Origin: CAZUQA01 sp964622375
Lineage (GTDB): Bacteria > Bacillota_I > Bacilli_A > Erysipelotrichales > Erysipelotrichaceae
DNA: 8,210 nucleotides
NCBI GenBank assembly: GCA_964622375.1
Contig: CAZUQA010000084.1
Location: 1-8,210, forward strand
Reading direction: 5' to 3'
Positions within the stretch are counted from its first letter, which is position 1, and each line of letters opens with the position of its first letter. The translations under genes were made by a program, and so were the position numbers. Below are positions 1 to 6,186 of the stretch, in pieces. The notes below the pieces were generated by a model, which saw only the letters and a program-made list of their open reading frames with translations, did no database searches and was not told where the DNA came from.

Positions 1-2130
1 GTGTTCTGTGATTTGTATAAAGAAGGTTTAATTTATCAAGACTATCGCATTATCAACTGGGACCCTCAAGCAATGACGGCTTTAAGTAACATTGAAGTAA
101 TTCATAAAGAAGTTGAAGGAACTTTTTATACTTTTAAATATCACTTAGTTGATCAAGCGGGCTATTTGGAAGTTGCCACCACCCGACCGGAAACCATGTT
201 TGGCGATGTTTGCGTTGTGGTTAATCCCGAAGATGATAAGTATCGTGATTTTGTTGGTAAAAAGGTCATCAATCCGGCAAACGGGGAAGAGCTTCCGATA
301 ATCGCTGACGCTTATGTAGAAATCGGTTTTGGTACCGGAGCTATGAAATGCACTCCGGCCCATGACCCCAATGATTTCATCTTAGGGGAGAAATATAATT
401 TAGCTAAACCCATCTGTATCAATCCTGATGCGACGATGAACGAATTGGCTGGTGAATTTGCCGGCTTGGATCGTTTTGCCTGTCGCCAAGCGTTGGTGGA
501 GAAAATCGCGAAAGCCGGCAATTTAGTTAAACAGGAGAAATATCTCCACCAAGTCGGGCACTCCGAAAGAACCAATGTTTTAGTCGAGCCTTATCTTTCC
601 AAACAATGGTTTGTTAAGATGCGCCCCTTAGCTGATGCTGTACTTAAGAAGCAGCAAACGGCGGACGCGATAAAGTTTTATCCTAAACGCTTCAATCGTA
701 TTTTCTGTCAGTGGTTGGAAAACATCGAAGACTGGTGTATCTCCCGTCAACTTTGGTGGGGGCATCGGATTCCGGTATACTACCACAATGAAAACGCGGC
801 GGTAGTAGTCGGGGAGGCTCCCCAAGATTTCGAAAACTATCACCAAGATGAAGACGTGCTGGATACCTGGTTTTCCAGTGCCCTTTGGCCTTTTTCAACT
901 TTGGGCTGGCCCCAGGATACCGCAGACTTACAGCGCTACTATCCGACTTCGGTACTGGTGACCGCCTACGATATTATCTTTTTCTGGGTTGCTCGTATGG
1001 CTTTCCAGGGTGAACATTTTACCGGAAAGCTACCATTCAATCATTGTTTGATTCACGGCTTAATTCGTGATGAAAAAGGTCGCAAGATGAGCAAGTCTTT
1101 AGGTAACGGTATTGACCCGATGGATGTTATTGAAAAATACGGAGTCGATGCTCTGCGTTTCTTCTTAACAACAAATTCCAGCCCCGGGATGGATTTACGC
1201 TTTTCCACGGAAAAAGTAGAAGCAGCCTGGAATTTTATCAACAAGCTTTGGAATGCTGCCCGTTTTGTCCTGATGAATGTTCCGGATAACTATCAAGAAA
1301 AAGCTTTGCCGTCTTTACAGTTAGCGTTTCCCGACTATTGGATTATCGACAAACTCAACACTGTAATAAAAAGCGTTAACAAAAACCTCGATAAATATGA
1401 ATTTGCCCTGGTCGGCAACGAATTAGCGAGTTTTGTCTGGGATGACTTCTGTAGTTCCTATATCGAGTTAGCCAAGACGACTTTAAACAGTGAAAATCCT
1501 GCGCTAGCAGAAGGAACGTTGAACACTTTAGTTTACGTTTTAAAAGCAATCTGTAAGTTGTTACATCCTTTCATGCCTTTTGTCAGTGAAGAAATTTATG
1601 AAAACCTCGCCGAGCCAGCTTTGTGTATCAGCTCTTGGCCGACAATTATTGACAAAAGAAATCGGGAAGCTTGTTTAAAGACGGAGAAAGCACTTGAAAT
1701 AATAAAAGCCTTACGCAGTATTAAAGCAACTTACCAAGTAAAACCAAGCACGGCTTTGAGCTTTAACCTTTTGGAAACCAGTGGCGATTTAAGTGAGTTT
1801 GATGAAATAATCGCAGCAATGGTTAAGAAAATGACGGCAGCAATTTGGGTAAAAGAACTAATTAGTGGTGAGTGCGCCCGTGAAAACATCAGTAGTCTGA
1901 CGGTAACGGTATTACTAGACGATTTGGTAGATTGGGACAATGAGCGCGCTAAAAACACCAAAGAGCTGGAGTTTTTAAATCAAGAAATAAAACGCAGTGA
2001 AGCGTTACTACAGAACCCTGGTTTCTTAGCTAAAGCCCCGCAAGAGAAGGTAGCAGAGGAAGAAGCTAAACTGCAGGACTACCGCTTAAAACGGCAATTA
2101 GCGCAAGAGCAAAAGATTAAACTTGGTTAA
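1..2130 (+). CDS. valS: Valyl-tRNA synthetase, 5'-truncated by the window edge
   Basis: A class Ia aminoacyl-tRNA synthetase that charges tRNA-Val in the cytoplasm and edits mis-activated threonine. The 709 visible residues correspond to roughly the last four-fifths of a usual ~880-residue ValRS. The HIGH motif lies upstream of the window, so position 1 is not the real start even though it reads GTG. Visible landmarks, numbered from base 1: the CP1 editing domain with TTRPETMFGDV at 60-70, WCISRQLWWGH at 245-255, the KMSKS loop at 362-366, an anticodon-binding helical domain at about 430-600, and a C-terminal coiled-coil arm at about 645-705 containing the family-typical LLQNPGFLAKAP. In many Bacillota valS is followed by folC; here a pilus-assembly-like gene follows after 38 bp without a visible terminator. 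The identification is very secure; only the missing N-terminus is outside view. Confidence 0.98.
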   Translation: MFCDLYKEGLIYQDYRIINWDPQAMTALSNIEVIHKEVEGTFYTFKYHLVDQAGYLEVATTRPETMFGDVCVVVNPEDDKYRDFVGKKVINPANGEELPIIADAYVEIGFGTGAMKCTPAHDPNDFILGEKYNLAKPICINPDATMNELAGEFAGLDRFACRQALVEKIAKAGNLVKQEKYLHQVGHSERTNVLVEPYLSKQWFVKMRPLADAVLKKQQTADAIKFYPKRFNRIFCQWLENIEDWCISRQLWWGHRIPVYYHNENAAVVVGEAPQDFENYHQDEDVLDTWFSSALWPFSTLGWPQDTADLQRYYPTSVLVTAYDIIFFWVARMAFQGEHFTGKLPFNHCLIHGLIRDEKGRKMSKSLGNGIDPMDVIEKYGVDALRFFLTTNSSPGMDLRFSTEKVEAAWNFINKLWNAARFVLMNVPDNYQEKALPSLQLAFPDYWIIDKLNTVIKSVNKNLDKYEFALVGNELASFVWDDFCSSYIELAKTTLNSENPALAEGTLNTLVYVLKAICKLLHPFMPFVSEEIYENLAEPALCISSWPTIIDKRNREACLKTEKALEIIKALRSIKATYQVKPSTALSFNLLETSGDLSEFDEIIAAMVKKMTAAIWVKELISGECARENISSLTVTVLLDDLVDWDNERAKNTKELEFLNQEIKRSEALLQNPGFLAKAPQEKVAEEEAKLQDYRLKRQLAQEQKIKLG

Positions 2131-2168
2131 GCTTTAGGAAAAACGACAAAATATGCCAATATACTACT

Positions 2169-2882
2169 ATGAACAAAAAGAAAATCACGATGGTGATAGC
2201 AGCTTTAGTGAGCTTACTGTTGGCTTTGAGCGTTCTTTGTTTTTTGATCTTATCGACGAAGAAAGTTGAAATGGTTGAAGTTTTAGTAGCTAAAGATACC
2301 ATACTGCCGCGTAGTCAAATCACGGAGAACAACACCAGAGTAGTTAAAGTACCCCTCAGCCTGTTGCAGGATAATGTTTTATATAAAAAGGAAGATATAC
2401 TTGGCAAATATACTCAGGTCTATGCTTTGGTGCCAAAAGATTCATTGTTTTACAAAGATACTTTAGAAAAACCGGAGAATCTTTCAGATTACCCGAGTTT
2501 ACTGCTGAAAAAAGATCAAGTAGCTTACTCCTTGCTCAGCGATGTAATCAAGAGCTCAGGCAACTCCCTGGTTGTCGGTCAGAAAGTCGACCTCTATGTC
2601 AGCTTAACAATCAAAGACCAACTACCCCTGACGGAGTGCTTAATCAAAGCGGTGCGGATAACCGCAATAAAAGACAGAAATGGGGTAGATATCAATACTG
2701 AAGGCAGCGCCAAGATACCCTATGTCATCACCCTGGCTATCGATGAAAGCTTGGTAAAATATCTGAAAGCCGCAACTAAACTAGGAACGGTGGAACTCTT
2801 TCCGGTCAATGCTAATTATCACCAAGAGGAAGAATCACTGTTGCAGGCTGATTCTAAACTGCTGCCGTATCTTTTGGGATGA
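2169..2882 (+). CDS. CpaB/RcpC-like membrane-anchored SAF-domain protein
   Basis: The 237-residue product has a basic N-terminus (MNKKK) and one membrane helix at about 8-29. A SAF-like beta domain follows at about 36-100, with the typical CpaB pattern 'VLVAKDTILPRSQIT' and 'ILGKYTQVYALVPKDSL'. A second beta-rich region at about 110-215 resembles the RcpC/CpaB C-terminal domain ('VVGQKVDLYV', 'YVITLAIDESLVKYLKAATKLGTVEL'). CpaB proteins act at the outer face of the membrane in Tad/Flp type IV pilus assembly, and SAF domains are generally carbohydrate-binding or periplasmic modules. The assignment is by pattern, not by search. No other Tad gene (pilin, ATPase, TadB/C) is in the window, so the gene is either at the edge of a dispersed locus or an orphan. 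Codon use is like its neighbours. The ATG chosen here has no clear Shine-Dalgarno site: an AGGA at 2136-2139 is about 29 bases away. ATG 2190 (Met8) is an alternative but would clip the basic N-terminus. Transcription is probably readthrough from valS. Confidence 0.7.
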   Translation: MNKKKITMVIAALVSLLLALSVLCFLILSTKKVEMVEVLVAKDTILPRSQITENNTRVVKVPLSLLQDNVLYKKEDILGKYTQVYALVPKDSLFYKDTLEKPENLSDYPSLLLKKDQVAYSLLSDVIKSSGNSLVVGQKVDLYVSLTIKDQLPLTECLIKAVRITAIKDRNGVDINTEGSAKIPYVITLAIDESLVKYLKAATKLGTVELFPVNANYHQEEESLLQADSKLLPYLLG

Positions 2883-3022
2883 AGTCGTTTTACTATCGTT
2901 TACTGCAGATCATCGTTATTATTTTGTCGCTGTTTTTAGTAGTTTATTCCAATGTTCTGCGCACTACGGTTAATCAGGCCACAATTGATTTGTGGCAAAG
3001 CCTCCAAGAAAATAAACAATAA
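2879..3022 (+). CDS. 47-residue single-pass membrane microprotein, unknown function
   Basis: This short open frame starts with ATG in an ATGA overlap with the stop of the CpaB-like gene, which suggests translational coupling. It ends with TAA just before the terminator hairpin. The product has a short basic/aromatic start (MKSFYYR), one strongly hydrophobic segment at about 8-23 (LLQIIVIILSLFLVVY) and a polar 24-residue tail ending in ENKQ. This is the layout of a tiny bitopic membrane protein or a minimal pilin/pseudopilin-like protein, but no cleavage motif or conserved signature is recognisable. Support comes from the 4-base overlap, the coherent hydrophobic profile, and a terminator immediately after the stop. 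The pairing suggests it works with the CpaB-like protein; that is inference. Confidence 0.6.
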   Translation: MKSFYYRLLQIIVIILSLFLVVYSNVLRTTVNQATIDLWQSLQENKQ

Positions 3023-3049
3023 AAAAGGTTCATTAATTCGAACCTTTTT
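3022..3049. terminator. Probable bidirectional intrinsic terminator
   Basis: A perfect 10-bp inverted repeat, AAAAAGGTTC (3022-3031) with GAACCTTTTT (3040-3049), encloses an 8-base loop. On the + strand the stem closes into a T-run after the microprotein gene. On the - strand it lies just beyond the nucleotidase stop codon and is followed by another T-run. Its place between convergent genes and its A/T-flanked GC core fit a shared rho-independent terminator. Confidence 0.85.
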
Positions 3050-3062
3050 CCTGCTTGTCTAC

Positions 3063-4523
3063 TTATTTAATAACCAATCGTTCTTCAATGACGGCATTTG
3101 GTCGATTGGCGATAGCGAAGTACTCTTCCAAGATATCGTTCATCGAGGTGCAGATAACCACGCCTTTACCGCTCAGAGTTTCTTCCATCTTGACGCCAAG
3201 GAATTCTTCAAAGTTTTCATAGTGGAATTTCTGTAAACCGATGTTGATGCCTTGTTCATCATTTAAAGGGAGGGAATTGAAGTCAAAGCGTGTGAAATTT
3301 TGACTGCTTAGGTCATAAACAACATTGATACCGCGGGAGAACTGATAGAATTCACCGTGTTCACCGTCTTTAGTGGCTTCAATGAAAGTCTTAACCATGG
3401 TTTTCAATTGTGCACCGCTGACTTTCACCAGATAGATTTTATCATCATAGGGCATACATTCAGCTAAATCACCATAGGTCAATATCGGTCCCAACTGTTT
3501 TTTGCGGATGGAACCGGACCCCAACAACATCAGATCGATGCTCAAGGTTTCTTTTAGGGCATCGGAGAATAGATTGCCCAACTCGGTTTCCTGATAGCGG
3601 GTGGGATGGGTTAAGAGGTGGTGAAACTTACAGAGAATACGACCGAATTTCTGATCGGTCTTTTGTTTATAACGCATGATGGCACCTTCCATGGCTTCAT
3701 CCTTCGGACAATTCTTGGTGTTGATTTCCACAAGTTTCCATTGGTAATCGGAGAAAGTGTTGTGTTCAGTGTCGATAGTCAAATCCAGATGACCGATCTG
3801 ATCGGTACCAATTCCGGCTTGGACAATCATGATGTCATTGACGATCTCCGGTTTTTCTAAAATTGTGTGACTGTGACCACCGATAATTAAGTCCACACCC
3901 CATTGTGGGTCAAGCAAGCTAGCTAGATGTTTATCTTCTTCAAAGCCGATATGGGTTAATAAAACAGTAAAGTCAATATCGATTGTCCGGTAATTATTAC
4001 AGATATTACCGACTTCAGCCGCCGCGTCTTCAACATCGACCAAGGTCCCCAACAAAGGATCCAGTTTGATACCATTCATCACTTCTTCGGTAATGATACC
4101 GATAAAGAGAATGCGCATGTCATTGATCTTGAAGATTTTGTGGGAATTAAACAAACGCGTATAAGGGTTTTTAATAAAGAGATTGGCATTGACGATAGGG
4201 AATTTGGCGCAACGTTCCAGGAACAACAAATGCGCTAGTCCATAGTCAATTTCATGGTTACCCAGTGATACGACATCCGGACCTAAAAGATTCATCAAAT
4301 CGATAGTCGACAATCCCTTGAATTCAGTGTCAATCAGTGAACCTTGCAACATATCCCCGGAGATAGTATAGATGGTGTTGGGGTTTTCGTTTCTAACCTT
4401 GTCAATATAACCGGATAAATAGACGAGACCACCAACCAACTTTTTGTCGATGCTTTCTGCTAAAAAATCACCGTGTAAGTCATTGGAATGTAAAATTGTT
4501 AATTTTCGATAACGTTCGGACAT
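3063..4523 (-). CDS. Cytoplasmic 5'-nucleotidase / metallophosphoesterase (UshA/YunD-type)
   Basis: This 486-residue two-domain enzyme likely hydrolyses nucleoside 5'-phosphates, or related nucleotide diesters and UDP-sugars, using two metal ions. The N-terminal calcineurin-like domain (about 7-250) shows the full ligand set: D15 and H17 in SNDLHGD, D57 in SGDMLQG, N89-H90 in LGNHEIDYG, H191 in LLTHIGF, and H217/H219 in GGHSHT. The C-terminal 5'-nucleotidase domain (about 300-470) has ETELGNLFSDALKE, LGSGSIRKKQLGPILTYGDL and a substrate-stacking-type stretch around FYQFSRGINVVYDL. There is no signal peptide or sortase/anchor signal, unlike secreted UshA and surface 5'-nucleotidases, so an intracellular nucleotide-salvage or phosphate-recycling role is inferred. 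The start is well supported by AAGGGAGG five bases upstream of the ATG. It stands alone, convergent with the cpaB-like pair and divergent from the atp operon. The exact substrate cannot be read from sequence. Confidence 0.93.
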   Translation of the reverse strand: MSERYRKLTILHSNDLHGDFLAESIDKKLVGGLVYLSGYIDKVRNENPNTIYTISGDMLQGSLIDTEFKGLSTIDLMNLLGPDVVSLGNHEIDYGLAHLLFLERCAKFPIVNANLFIKNPYTRLFNSHKIFKINDMRILFIGIITEEVMNGIKLDPLLGTLVDVEDAAAEVGNICNNYRTIDIDFTVLLTHIGFEEDKHLASLLDPQWGVDLIIGGHSHTILEKPEIVNDIMIVQAGIGTDQIGHLDLTIDTEHNTFSDYQWKLVEINTKNCPKDEAMEGAIMRYKQKTDQKFGRILCKFHHLLTHPTRYQETELGNLFSDALKETLSIDLMLLGSGSIRKKQLGPILTYGDLAECMPYDDKIYLVKVSGAQLKTMVKTFIEATKDGEHGEFYQFSRGINVVYDLSSQNFTRFDFNSLPLNDEQGINIGLQKFHYENFEEFLGVKMEETLSGKGVVICTSMNDILEEYFAIANRPNAVIEERLVIK

Positions 4524-4598
4524 AGTTTGCCTCCCTTGCTAAATTATTAGTTTGTTCTAAATATCTTAGCATTATTTGGAGAATTTTCACAGGCAAAA

Positions 4599-4612
4599 GT
4601 ACAACATTGTAC
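4599..4612. repeat. Perfect 6-bp inverted repeat, possible operator
   Basis: GTACAACATTGTAC is a perfect inverted repeat of GTACAA around a 2-base centre. It lies 76-89 bases upstream of the nucleotidase start, in the divergent gap. Right beside it, ACAAAA (4611-4616) and TTTTGT (4623-4628) form a second, imperfect inverted repeat with a 6-base centre. The size and symmetry fit a dimeric regulator site, but no known operator is recognised and such short repeats arise by chance in AT-rich DNA. Confidence 0.3.
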
Positions 4613-4693
4613 AAAAGCATTGTTTTGTCTAGAGTATCTACCAGAAGCAGCGTATACTAACGAATTGTGCCTTTTTAAGGATTACTTGTTAGT

Positions 4694-4746
4694 GGTGAGC
4701 AGCCCTAGCGGGTTGCCGGCAGAAGGGAAAGGAAGGGCAGGCTGGT
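4694..4746 (+). other. GC- and purine-rich block in the divergent intergenic region, possible structured RNA
   Basis: Within an otherwise AT-rich gap, this segment is conspicuously rich in G and GC. It contains AGC-AG-CCCT (4698-4706) that can pair with AGGG-CAG-GCT (4734-4743) across an internal loop, with a GCCGGC palindrome inside. An outer ACCAG (4640-4644) can also pair with CTGGT (4742-4746). It encodes no plausible protein. It could be part of a structured leader or regulatory RNA reading toward the atp operon, but a promoter candidate lies downstream of it and no known riboswitch class was recognised by eye. Confidence 0.3.
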
Positions 4747-4749
4747 TTA

Positions 4750-4778
4750 TTGAGGGTCATCACGATTTATGTTAAAAT
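4750..4778 (+). promoter_or_regulatory. Extended -10 promoter candidate for the ATP synthase operon
   Basis: TTGAGG (4750-4755) as -35 and TAAAAT (4773-4778) as -10 are separated by 17 bp. A TG one base upstream of the -10 (4770-4771) makes it an extended -10. Predicted transcription starts near 4785, giving a very short leader of about 20-40 bases before atpZ. It is the best sigma-A-type match in the gap in this orientation. Confidence 0.55.
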
Positions 4779-4806
4779 AAATGAGGAATTATTACTTTGA
4801 AACATT

Positions 4807-5067
4807 ATGTATAGTGATGACAGTATGAGAGAAACCAAGAAAAAAAAGGAAACTAAGACCGGGACTAGCCGCAAATTTTTCGTTGCGCTTTCTCTAGTTT
4901 CCCAATTAGGTTTGCGGATAGCTGCTTGTATCATCATCGGGGTTTTCAGCGGTAAGTATTTAGACACACTATGCAACAGCAAACCTTGGTTTTTGTTGCT
5001 TTTCTCGGGTTTAGGGGTAATTGCGGCTTTTCAAGTTATATTTAGTTTAGCGAAAGAGTTAGGATAA
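4807..5067 (+). CDS. atpZ: AtpZ/AtpI-family accessory protein of the F-ATP synthase
   Basis: A small two-helix membrane protein of 86 residues at the head of the atp operon. A lysine-rich N-terminal stretch (8-23) precedes membrane helix 1 at about 24-48. The family-like short loop GKYLD follows at 49-53, then a conserved-type proline at 60 and helix 2 at about 61-81. AtpZ-type proteins are encoded with AtpI at the start of many atp operons and have been linked to Mg2+/Ca2+ supply and c-ring assembly. The start is uncertain: ATG 4807 has only a distant GAGGAA (4783-4788, 18 bases away), and ATG 4825 gives an 80-residue protein that also lacks a good ribosome site. A stop at 4798-4800 limits extension. 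The stop codon is separated from atpI by only 4 bases. Confidence 0.8.
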   Translation: MYSDDSMRETKKKKETKTGTSRKFFVALSLVSQLGLRIAACIIIGVFSGKYLDTLCNSKPWFLLLFSGLGVIAAFQVIFSLAKELG

Positions 5068-5071
5068 AAGA

Positions 5072-5461
5072 TTGTCAAATTTAGCAAAAAGCATGATCAA
5101 AGTAACACTAATAATTACCGCTTTGTTTTTACTGGTCGGTGTTTTGTACTATCGCAGCTGGCAAGCCTTACCTTTTGTCACGGGTTTAGCTTTAGGGGAA
5201 GGCAGCAGCATTGTTAAAGTTTTGATGTTAGATCAAACAGTGAAGAAAGCCGTAAAACAGAATACCGGGCTGACAGCCAACTTTTTTGCGTTGCAGGCAT
5301 TATGGCGTTTGTTGATTAGTGCCGGGGTTTTGGTTTTGGCGGCTCTACTCAGCTTTATTGATTTGTTAGGAGCAGCGCTTGGCGTCTTATCTTTTAATTT
5401 GGCGACTTATTTTCTGCGCTCTAAAGAGAAAGCTCAAACAAGTTGTGAGGTTAATAAATAA
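5072..5461 (+). CDS. atpI: ATP synthase subunit I
   Basis: A 129-residue integral membrane protein of the ATP synthase I family. It has four predicted helices at about 9-27, 31-53, 70-93 and 95-115, a basic loop between helices 2 and 3 (VKKAVKQN), and the family-like 'FVTGLALGEGSSIVKVLML' in helix 2. AtpI helps assemble the c-ring, notably in Na+-driven enzymes, and is not part of the final rotary complex. A TTG start is chosen because AGGA (5061-5064) sits 7 bases upstream; ATG 5093 (Met8) is the alternative. It ends 2 bases before atpB, consistent with a co-translated operon. The sequence is divergent, as is normal for this family, so the call leans on topology and position. Confidence 0.82.
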   Translation: MSNLAKSMIKVTLIITALFLLVGVLYYRSWQALPFVTGLALGEGSSIVKVLMLDQTVKKAVKQNTGLTANFFALQALWRLLISAGVLVLAALLSFIDLLGAALGVLSFNLATYFLRSKEKAQTSCEVNK

Positions 5462-5463
5462 CT

Positions 5464-6153
5464 ATGGATATTACCAACAGGGTATTATGGATCATCAATA
5501 TATTTGGCATCGAGATTTGGATTACCCAAACCATAGTTAACACCTGGATCATTATGGCTTTTCTCATTGTCCTCTGTCTTTTGGTCCGTGTTACTATGAG
5601 AAAATGGCAGGAAATTCCGCAAGGCGCACAGAACTTTGTAGAGTTAGTGGTTGAAGCTTTTGATGGCATGGTCAAATCGTCAGCCGGAGAGAAATTTACC
5701 GCTTTAGGTTATTGGTTTTTTATGGCTTTTGCCTTTATCTTGGTAGCCAATCTCAGCGGCATCATCGGTTTACGACCACCGACTGCCGATTGGGCAACGA
5801 CTTTTGCCTTTGCTTTGGCTACGCTGATTATTATTCAAATCGTCGGTTTTAAATATCGTAAAGGTCAGTACCTAAAGAGTTTTTTTCAACCGATTTTTCT
5901 GTTTTTCCCGCTCAATGTCATCGGTGAGTTATCCCGTCCGGTTGCCTTGAGTTTTCGCCTTTTCGGTAATGTTTTAGCCGGCATGATATTGACTTCGCTG
6001 GTTTATACGGCGCCGAACTACCTGCGGATTATTTTACCGACGGTGTTGCATGTCTATTTTGATGTGTTCAGTGGGATTATTCAAACTTACATTTTTTGTG
6101 TTTTATCTCTGACCTTTATCGGTAATGCAGCCAATACCGATCAAGATCAGTAA
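5464..6153 (+). CDS. atpB: ATP synthase F0 subunit a
   Basis: The stator half-channel subunit that passes ions to and from the c-ring. At 229 residues it is normal for a Bacillota a subunit. Several membrane helices are visible (about 23-42, 80-102, 112-130, 143-155 leading into the long helix, 160-182, 190-220). The essential arginine is R165 in SFRLFGN, and the C-terminal helix carries Q207 in FSGIIQTYIF, matching E. coli R210 and Q252. GLRPPTAD (102-109) is also typical. Aligned by hand, the E. coli E219 position is M174, and the H245 position is D200, so the acidic half-channel residue may sit on the other helix. The ATG start has GAGG at 5447-5450 upstream. Only 33 bases separate it from atpE; TAAGC (6151-6155) and GCTTA (6162-6166) there could form a weak hairpin before the strong atpE ribosome site. 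Confidence 0.97.
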   Translation: MDITNRVLWIINIFGIEIWITQTIVNTWIIMAFLIVLCLLVRVTMRKWQEIPQGAQNFVELVVEAFDGMVKSSAGEKFTALGYWFFMAFAFILVANLSGIIGLRPPTADWATTFAFALATLIIIQIVGFKYRKGQYLKSFFQPIFLFFPLNVIGELSRPVALSFRLFGNVLAGMILTSLVYTAPNYLRIILPTVLHVYFDVFSGIIQTYIFCVLSLTFIGNAANTDQDQ

Positions 6154-6173
6154 GCTTTGGTGCTTAGAGCTTT

Positions 6174-6180
6174 AGGAGGA
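6174..6180 (+). promoter_or_regulatory. Strong Shine-Dalgarno site that sets the atpE start
   Basis: AGGAGGA lies 6 bases before ATG 6187 and is among the strongest ribosome sites in the operon. It fits the need for many c-subunit copies per enzyme and rules against the longer TTG start at 6157. Confidence 0.85.
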
Positions 6181-6186
6181 AATATT

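Noticed and set aside
2160..2165. TATACT as a -10 box for the CpaB-like gene
   Set aside because: It lies only three bases before the ATG, so transcription would begin inside the gene, and no -35 is evident.
2153..2230. A 25-codon frame starting at ATG 2153 behind the AGGA at 2136
   Set aside because: It is out of frame with the convincing CpaB-like protein, ends quickly and has no coding character.
2952..3236. A + strand open frame of 94 residues running across the terminator and into the nucleotidase
   Set aside because: It crosses the terminator hairpin and is antisense to the conserved C-terminus of the nucleotidase; it is a shadow frame.
4625..4658. TTGTCT and TATACT as an alternative atp promoter
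   Set aside because: The spacer is 22 bp, too long for a standard sigma-A promoter; the 4750-4778 candidate is clearly better.
4781..4828. A 15-codon leader frame (MRNYYFE...) whose stop overlaps the ATG at 4825
   Set aside because: No ribosome site precedes it, and the predicted transcript would start inside or after its ATG.
6157..6186. Longer atpE starting at the in-frame TTG 6157, adding ten residues
   Set aside because: AGGAGGA is placed perfectly for ATG 6187, and the extra residues would include the ribosome site itself; c subunits do not carry such an extension.
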